Assembly (NCBI RefSeq): GCF_020283565.1
Contig: NC_060062.1
Location: 53,404,439-53,468,438 of the forward strand
From: Trifolium pratense
Taxonomy: Eukaryota; Streptophyta; Magnoliopsida; Fabales; Fabaceae
Reading direction: 5' to 3'
DNA length: 64,000 nucleotides
Below are positions 59,776 to 64,000 of the stretch, piece by piece. The notes under the pieces are model-generated. The model saw only the letters and a program-made list of their open reading frames with translations, did no database searches and had not been told where the DNA came from. A program made the position numbers and the translations under genes. Numbering within the stretch: position 1 is the first letter of the stretch; every line of letters starts with the position of its first letter.

Positions 59776-59934
59776 TGGAAAATGTTATTTAAACACAATT
59801 TTTTAATAAAAATACGACAAAACTATATTTTTTTGTTTTTTTTCTTAATATTTATTGCACGGCTCAATATTTGTGTTGTGAGTGGAGAAAATACGATGTC
59901 ATATTTTTGTCCGACCTTTTTGTGTTTATATAAC
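59776..59934. mobile_element. Small MITE-like piece
   Basis: The ends AATGTTATTTAAACACAA and TTGTGTTTATATAACACAT are inverted and partly matched. It terminates the homology of the FAR1-related pseudogene. A similar-ended piece lies at 5554-5698. Target duplication not resolved. Confidence 0.4.
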
Positions 59935-61749
59935 ACATCCGAATAATCGTTTGTGAATGGTTGTTGCAGCCAAAAAATATTACCAAGGGAAAATTGTATT
60001 TGTTTTTCTTATATGTGGCGTCAAACGCAATAACATCGCCAAATCACAAAAAGTCATTTCGACTCCGTCCATCTGTCCAAAACAAACACTTCAATTTTTC
60101 ATCACTACCGATGGTATATTTTGCATATAACATATGATCCAAACCCGCTTTCAGGGGCGGCCTAGGCCCATGTGCGACATGGGCCGTGGCACAAGGTCTC
60201 TTAAAATCGAGGGCCTCAAAAAAAATTTTATAGGGTAGTAGTATTAGTAAGTTAGGGGGTGTAAAAATTAATTATGTATGTTAGAAACTGTTGTAAAGGC
60301 CCAACCCAACAATGTTTTCCTAACAAAAAAAAAAAAGCAGCAATAGAAGAAGCCAGCTTTTTGCGTTATGTGTTTTTGCCTTCTTTCTGCGTTCTGCGTT
60401 CGCAAGTTCTTTCACTTTCAGAACCTACGATCTGCCTCCATTAATTCACCACCAGGCCGGCGTCGACCTGCCTCCTGCCACCATCACCAGGCGTCGGTTA
60501 ACCACTTAACCTCCTTCCTTCTATTCTCAAAGGTAAAAACTAAATTTTACAAGTTAGGGTTTCTAAAATTTGCAATGTAAAATCACAATTTTGCTATTTT
60601 AATTGTGTTTCTCAATTCCCAATTCCCATCATTCTTTTTCTCCCAAAGTTAATTTTGCTATTCTAGTAATGATACCAATAGTGTTCCCATATAATTAGTT
60701 AATTACCAATAGCCGTACTGTAGTTATGCAGTATAATTACTAATAGTGTTAATTTTGCTACTGATTTTCTTTTAATTTCCACTAATGCTGAAACTATAGT
60801 AGCATACCAATGTTGTTATTGTTAGACTATGGATCTTTTTTATGTTATTACAAGAATGATTATAATTTTATGTTATTTGCAATTTAAATCGATGATGATT
60901 TTTTTTAAAAAAAAAGTTACGTTTTTTTTTTATTAAAGGCCCACTTTCATATTTCGCACAGAGCCCCCGAAAACTCAGGGACGCCACTGCCCGCTTTCCC
61001 ACATAGATAGCTTAAAGAAGCAACGACATCACTATCTTTAATATCAACGATTGTTTTTTTTCCCAAAATAGTTATACAAATATTTTTTTATAAAACCAAC
61101 AACTTCATATCCACCCTTGTTTGCCACCATGTGACCCATTCTATGACATGTTTGCATACCGGTTGAATGTAGGCTGTCAATCTGAGCTTTGTCAGCATCA
61201 GTCATTCCACGGTAGGCAAGAAATAAATGAATATGTGTAGATGAGATTAGTTCATGGTTATGGGACACTTCAAAAGAAGTCACTACCCATCTCAATCTCT
61301 CTTCATTATAATGTATACGAAGGTGGGCTTCACAATTAATCCGGGTGACAACTCTATGATCTCTTTTCCAGTCAACCCTAGTCAAGTGTTTTTGGCCTCT
61401 TTCTCCCGCCCTGTTGCACAAAAACCTCCGCGTTATAATCATTCCACTAACATTTCTTACCACAACATCTTTCCTAACAACGAAACCATTGCATTTTGCA
61501 TACTTTACATAGAAACCATAAGCGTCTTTTTCCCTACTAAAATCAAGACCCTCGATATCGTCCACCGTCATGGTATTAATCCTAACAAACCTACCATCTA
61601 TTACAACGGAATCAAAATTTCTCAATGCTATCATGAGATACATTGTGGTCTATAGACTCTATACTTTCACTTTCTTCTTCAGAAGCAGAATGTTCTATAT
61701 CTCCATTCTCATCAAAATTAACATCTGAAAATTTATCAGAGTTGTCCAT
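59935..61749 (-). pseudogene. FAR1-related (FRS/MULE-derived) pseudogene split by a hAT element
   Basis: FRS proteins are domesticated Mutator transposases acting as transcription factors; related MULEs carry the same domains. Minus strand: ATG at 61749 starts an acidic N-terminus (MDNSDKFSDVNFDENGDIEH), then the FAR1 DNA-binding domain (GFYVKYAKCNGFVVRKD, INCEAHLRI, SHNHEL). Past the hAT at 60152-60989 the MULE transposase domain starts (AKYTIGSDEKLKCLFWTDG, FGDVIAFDATYKKNKYNFPL). Visible breaks: a frameshift in the short A/T run at 61614-61620, another in an 8-T run at 61054-61061, the hAT insertion, a stop at 60044-60046, and loss of everything after about 59935. It covers under half of a normal 650-800-residue protein. 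Whether it was an FRS gene or a MULE transposase cannot be settled here. Confidence 0.85.
60152..60989. mobile_element. Non-autonomous hAT element inside the FAR1-related pseudogene
   Basis: Starts CAGGGGCGGCC and ends GGGACGCCACTG, flanked by the perfect 8-bp duplication CCCGCTTT (60144-60151 and 60990-60997). The FAR1-related frame continues across the duplication on each side. Subterminal text (GGGCCTCAAAA at the left, CACAGAGCC at the right) matches the element at 27664-29366. Confidence 0.92.
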
Positions 61750-62752
61750 CTACAAAGTACACAAAGAAAAAAAAATTAATATCTAAATAGTACTAAGCAT
61801 TTTTTAATTATCACTATATACTTTTTTTTTTAAACAAGACATCACTATATACTTAAATTGTAATATCTACATAGTTAATAAATTAAAATCACCTTACACA
61901 AAAAAACAAATATATACATACGTTTTTTTTTCGATAAGTATAAATTTTATTAAATACGTCCAAACCCAGCATCATAGTGAGACAACTCTACACACCTTCT
62001 ATGAAGGGTTGTAAAGCGCCCTCCCAATCACGTGGTCAAAGTTGGACAAAAAACCATACAAATTATTTCAATACATAACATCAACAAAAATATGAAATGC
62101 AAGGCCAATGTTTAACAACATATGGCCACTACAATAAATCTAAAGACACACCTAAAGAAGAACAAAAGACTTGCACCAAAATACAAAATAACAAAGAATA
62201 CACTAGAAAAGAAAATCCACTTAACCAAAATGAACAATGCACTTTCTCTAGACTCCCACTCATAGCTATGTATCCATCAAACTCATGTCTTCGGTTTCAA
62301 AATATCAACACAATCATATCCAAGATGAATCATCATGTTGAAGCTACACGAATGCACCGAACTTACTTAAAAAAAATCAATGCTCCATTAAATCTCAAAA
62401 CCACTTAACCACACCGAGCTTCGGCAACAAAATCCATTACTACTATAATAACAATAGAATATAGAAGATGAGTCTTTACTATTTTTATTCTTAATGATAA
62501 TGAATTGAAAACTTTAGCACTCTAACAACTCATAATGTGAATTAAATTAACCAATTTTATTCTTTTAGGGAGTTCTCTATTAGCATCAACAATTATATAT
62601 GCTGTCATGAAAGTTGTCTTAATCTTAAAAATTATTTGATCGTAATTACTAAGATGGATTTTAACTGCATAGGGCATTTACCATATAACATTAACAATAT
62701 AACATTGAGCTTATTTCTAAATTACAGCACAATACAAGAAGTCAAGAAGGCA
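61750..62752. other. Upstream region of the FAR1-related pseudogene
   Basis: AT-rich, with no recognised gene. 61930-62040 (from CGATAAGTATAAATTTTATT to ATCACGTGGTCAAAG) reads like the 3' end of a dispersed repeat. Open frames across 62097-62408 are Thr/Lys/Asn-rich with no domain. Confidence 0.35.
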
Positions 62753-62761
62753 CTTTATTAC

Positions 62762-63574
62762 GAGTTCAGATATGCTCCATTACTATATCCTCCATTACCT
62801 TTCCAGTACCTTTATAGATGTTTGCCATGTGGCAAAAAAGAATCTAATGGTCCAGATTATTTGTTTAATAATAATAATAAAAATAAAATAAAAGAAACAA
62901 CTTTCTCTCTTCTTCCTGCTACAGCTCTACTCTCTCTGTCACTGCAACTCCGCCGTACCGGTACTGTAACCTTCATCACACCAATCAGCACCACCACTCA
63001 CTCATAACGCCAAAAAAAAAAAACAAATACAAGCAAACAAACAGCCAACAACAAAACGAAAGCCTTCTCCAACATACACAAAAGCCCCTTAACTAATTCT
63101 TTCACCGATAATACACTTATAGCTACATATCAATGAACAACAACAATATACACTTAGAAGACAAGCGCAAAACTGTGAGGGAACAAAGTTACAAAAAATT
63201 ATAATTTCTTCAAACATAGAAACTCAAAATTGATTACAATCTAGCCACCCATCCCTAAAATTACATCCTAAAATTGATTACAACAAACAATCCTCAATTT
63301 CAATCAAGTGAGCAAGTGTGTTGGTACTGATAATGAGATGGGACGGCGACGGCGTTGGGACGGAAAGAGATTTGACGGCGGCGAGTTGTGAAGAAGAAGA
63401 TGAACAGTGGAAAAGGAAGTTTACACAGTTTACGCGTTTTTATTATTTTTATATTTTTTCCTTTTCATTACATTTTAAATCTGGACCATTGATTAGTTTT
63501 TATCCACGTGTCATGATCTGAGAAAGGTACTGGAAAGGTAATGGAGGATAGTGTAATGGAGCATAACTGAACTC
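62762..63574. mobile_element. Mutator-like non-autonomous element, 813 bp
   Basis: The termini GAGTTCAGATATGCTCCATT and AATGGAGCATAACTGAACTC are inverted with few mismatches for about 50 bp (CCTCCATTACCTTTCCAGTACC shared). The flanks are the perfect 9-bp duplication CTTTATTAC (62753-62761 and 63575-63583). A 9-bp duplication is the Mutator hallmark. The interior has gene-like, less AT-rich stretches (62900-63010 and 63330-63420), so captured host sequence is possible. Confidence 0.88.
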
Positions 63575-63667
63575 CTTTATTACATAGCTGTAAAAGAGCC
63601 AAAATAGGATTGGTTAATGCGTTTCATCGACTAAATACAACTTCTGATCATCCTTAATCATACTGAT

Positions 63668-64000
63668 CACTACTAGAAAACTCGCTTTTAGAGACTGATT
63701 TAGCGACCGAAATAAGTTGGTCGCTATAGAGACCGAAATTTCGAAATTCAAAGCTAAAAATAAATAGGTCGCTAAATTGGTCTCTACGAAATTATAGAGA
63801 CCGAATTAGATACCGATTATTAGCGACTGTTATTTCGGTCGCTATTAGAGACCGAATTAGAGACCAAAATTTTGAGCTCAAAGTCAAAAACTAATTCGGT
63901 CGCTAAGAGACTATAGAGACCGATGTGGAGACTGATTATTAGGTGCGACATCAATAATTTTACCTATGGGCCAACATTCTTTTTTCTATGTTGCATGGGT
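63668..64000. mobile_element. CACTA (En/Spm) element terminus, cut by the window edge
   Basis: Begins CACTACTAGAAAACTCGC, the canonical CACTA end. It is followed by a subterminal array of GCGACC/GGTCGCTA and AGAGACCGA(A/T) words in both orientations. Such subterminal arrays bind the transposase. The rest is outside the window, so size and autonomy are unknown. Confidence 0.75.

Overview
This is nuclear plant DNA: introns are AT-rich with GT..AG borders, exons are short, and mobile elements are dense. The genes look like those of a legume, because the long glucan water dikinase gene reads very close to the soybean protein as I remember it. A Medicago, clover or pea relative is my inference; the sequence alone does not fix the species.

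Layout. 1.3-4.9 kb (minus): a three-exon NRT2.5-type high-affinity nitrate transporter. 8.8-9.5 kb (plus): cytosolic ribosomal protein eS10, whose last glycine-rich exon is missing; a hAT element, a Copia remnant and a Helitron lie where it should be. 13.7-14.5 kb (minus): a small, divergent FCS-like zinc finger (FLZ) gene. 15.9-16.6 kb (minus): an unrecognised coding fragment. 18.8-20.5 kb (minus): NOP10, three exons, complete. 20.9-26.4 kb: an intact 5.5-kb LTR retrotransposon with 178-bp LTRs and decayed coding sequence. 26.5-34.4 kb: a block of repeats (LINE remnant, hAT with nested Helitron, SINE, fold-back and Tourist-like MITEs). 34.9-50.2 kb (plus): GWD1, alpha-glucan water dikinase, 33 coding exons and 1480 codons, complete. 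51.0-54.3 kb: a GRF zinc finger gene and a Mutator transposase remnant between inverted repeats, with a solo LTR between the right-hand repeat and the remnant. 54.8-59.6 kb (minus): a two-exon SOUL haem-binding gene whose 4.2-kb intron is full of TIR elements, one carrying an array of ten short hairpins. 59.9-61.7 kb (minus): a FAR1-related pseudogene split by a hAT insertion. 62.8-63.6 kb: a Mutator-type element with a perfect 9-bp target duplication. From 63.67 kb to the end: the terminus of a CACTA element.

How the genes relate. They are independent single genes, not a cluster: nitrate uptake, translation, rRNA pseudouridylation, transient starch breakdown and haem binding. What links the window is insertion history. 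At least four hAT-type elements (three with perfect 8-bp target duplications), two Helitrons, two Mutator-type elements, SINEs and several MITE families can be recognised from their ends. Several are nested so that the order of events can be read. No CRISPR array, rRNA gene or credible standalone tRNA gene was seen. All exon borders were read by eye from splice consensus and family similarity.
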